Source of the DNA: Clostridia bacterium
Lineage (GTDB): Bacteria; Bacillota_A; Clostridia; Oscillospirales; CAG-272
Assembly: GCA_017936125.1 (NCBI GenBank)
Contig: JAGBGE010000006.1
Span: 1-23,855, forward strand
Reading direction: 5' to 3'
Length of the DNA: 23,855 nucleotides
This document shows positions 23,043 through 23,855 of the stretch, in pieces (within the stretch, counting starts at the first letter, position 1; the number at the start of each line of letters is the position of its first letter). The translations under genes and the position numbers were made by a program. Below the pieces are notes generated by a model. It worked only from the letters and a program-made list of their open reading frames with translations. It had not been told where the DNA came from and searched no databases.

Positions 23043-23588
23043 ATGCCAAGTAACAAGATTCTTGAAGAGAAGAAGCAGGTCGTTGCTGACCTTGCCGCTA
23101 AGTTGCAGTCCGCTGCAGCAGGCGTTCTCGTGAAGTATGAAGGCATTAAGGTTAGTGAAGATACCGAGCTTCGTGCGACACTTCGTAAGGCAGGTGTTGA
23201 GTACACCGTTATGAAGAACACCCTCACCGGTAGAGCTTGCGACATCGCAGGTTACGGTGATATGAAGCAGTACCTTTCCGGTATGACGGCTATCGCATTC
23301 AGCCAGGACGATCCCATCGCACCCGCAAAGATCATGAAGCAGTACGCTGACAAGATCAGCAGCTTCGAGATCAAGGCAGGCTTTGTTGACGGTGGTATGC
23401 TTGATCAGGCAGGCGTTATCTCTCTTGCAGAAACTCCCTCTAAGGAAGTTCTTATCGGCAAGATGATGGGCAGCCTTCAGTCGTCCCTTTACAGCTTTGC
23501 TTACGTGCTTCAGGCAATTATCGACAAAGACGGAGAGGCAGCTCCCGCAGAGGAAGCAGCTCCCGCAGAGGCTCCTGCAGAGGCTTAA
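23043..23588 (+). CDS. rplJ: 50S ribosomal protein L10
   Basis: L10 forms the base of the ribosomal stalk that carries L7/L12 dimers. The 181-residue product begins MPSNKILEEKKQVVADLAAK and has the conserved VLVKYEGIKVSEDTELRATL and EYTVMKNTL segments. An Ala/Glu/Pro-rich tail (about 166-181) follows the L7/L12-binding helix. The ATG at 23043 follows GGAGGTG. An upstream in-frame ATG at 22962 would run through the attenuator and is rejected. rplL follows, the universal rplJ-rplL order. Confidence 0.98.
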   Translation: MPSNKILEEKKQVVADLAAKLQSAAAGVLVKYEGIKVSEDTELRATLRKAGVEYTVMKNTLTGRACDIAGYGDMKQYLSGMTAIAFSQDDPIAPAKIMKQYADKISSFEIKAGFVDGGMLDQAGVISLAETPSKEVLIGKMMGSLQSSLYSFAYVLQAIIDKDGEAAPAEEAAPAEAPAEA

Positions 23589-23644
23589 TTTCTGCAAAAC
23601 AAATTACACAGTATAAAATTTCTTAAATAACGGAGGATTTTAAA

Positions 23645-23855
23645 ATGAACGAAAAGTCTACTCAGATCCTTGAAATCGTAAAGGGTCTTACCATTCTTGA
23701 ACTTGCAGATCTCGTAAAGGCACTTGAGGAGGAGTTCGGCGTATCCGCAGCTCCCGTAGCAGCAGTTGGCGCAGTTGCAGCAGCAGCTCCCGTTGTTGAG
23801 GAGAAGACCGAGTTCGACGTTATTCTTACCAATGCAGGCGCTTCCAAGCTTAACG
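23645..23855 (+). CDS. rplL: 50S ribosomal protein L7/L12, 5' part
   Basis: The first 70 codons of L7/L12 are visible; the gene runs out of the window. The N-terminal dimerisation domain ([20 protein letters not shown]), the Ala/Val/Pro-rich hinge (about 34-52) and the start of the C-terminal factor-binding domain ([13 protein letters not shown]) are all present. GGAGG (23632-23636) precedes the ATG. It is co-transcribed with rplJ under control of the L10 leader. Confidence 0.97.
   Translation, partial: MNEKSTQILEIVKGLTILELADLVKALEEEFGVSAAPVAAVGAVAAAAPVVEEKTEFDVILTNAGASKLN

Overview
The window looks like the chromosome of an anaerobic, gut-type member of the Clostridia (Firmicutes). The evidence is the gene order (rpsO-pnp; yicC-remA-rpoZ-priA-def-fmt-rsmB-rlmN-rsgA; L10 leader-rplJ-rplL), clean sigma-A promoters and strong Shine-Dalgarno sites, an archaeal-type AspRS, RemA, NrdR, and large secreted proteins with CxxC repeats. 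I infer an Oscillospirales-like lineage from general character only; the sequence does not fix the genus.

Layout. (1) 1-2615: the 3' end of rpsO, a spacer with a stem-loop, pnp and its terminator. (2) 2616-8541: a two-gene accessory region encoding a 973-aa lipoprotein with a collagen-like neck and a 782-aa membrane-anchored protein with an InlB-type repeat. Both are built from the same roughly 200-residue higher-order Cys/His repeat. The first gene has a consensus promoter and a leader of about 180 nt, and each gene has its own terminator. This is the least understood part of the window. (3) 8553-12216: an archaeal-type aspartyl-tRNA synthetase, a hemolysin III/PAQR membrane protein whose ribosome-binding site lies in a hairpin, and a PAP2-family membrane phosphatase. 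(4) 12301-12503: a structured palindromic intergenic repeat; a diverged second copy lies in reverse orientation at 22661-22815. (5) 12526-21775: one long housekeeping operon, nrdR-yicC-remA-rpoZ-priA-def-fmt-rsmB-rlmN-rsgA, from a single extended -10 promoter to a bidirectional terminator. It covers dNTP-synthesis control, RNA decay, matrix regulation, RNA polymerase omega, replication restart, initiator-Met formylation and deformylation, rRNA methylation and 30S maturation. The usual gmk, coaBC, stp and prkC neighbours are absent. (6) 21837-22655: an AT-richer accessory pair, a minus-strand gene of unknown function (possibly SLOG-like) and a small Xre-type regulator, fired from overlapping back-to-back promoters with palindromes that could be operators. 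(7) 22850-23855: consensus promoter, L10 leader with attenuator, rplJ and the start of rplL.

The best candidates for something not well described are the tandem super-repeat surface proteins, the divergent regulator/SLOG-like pair, and the dispersed palindromic repeat, whose two copies keep a stem by a compensatory change.
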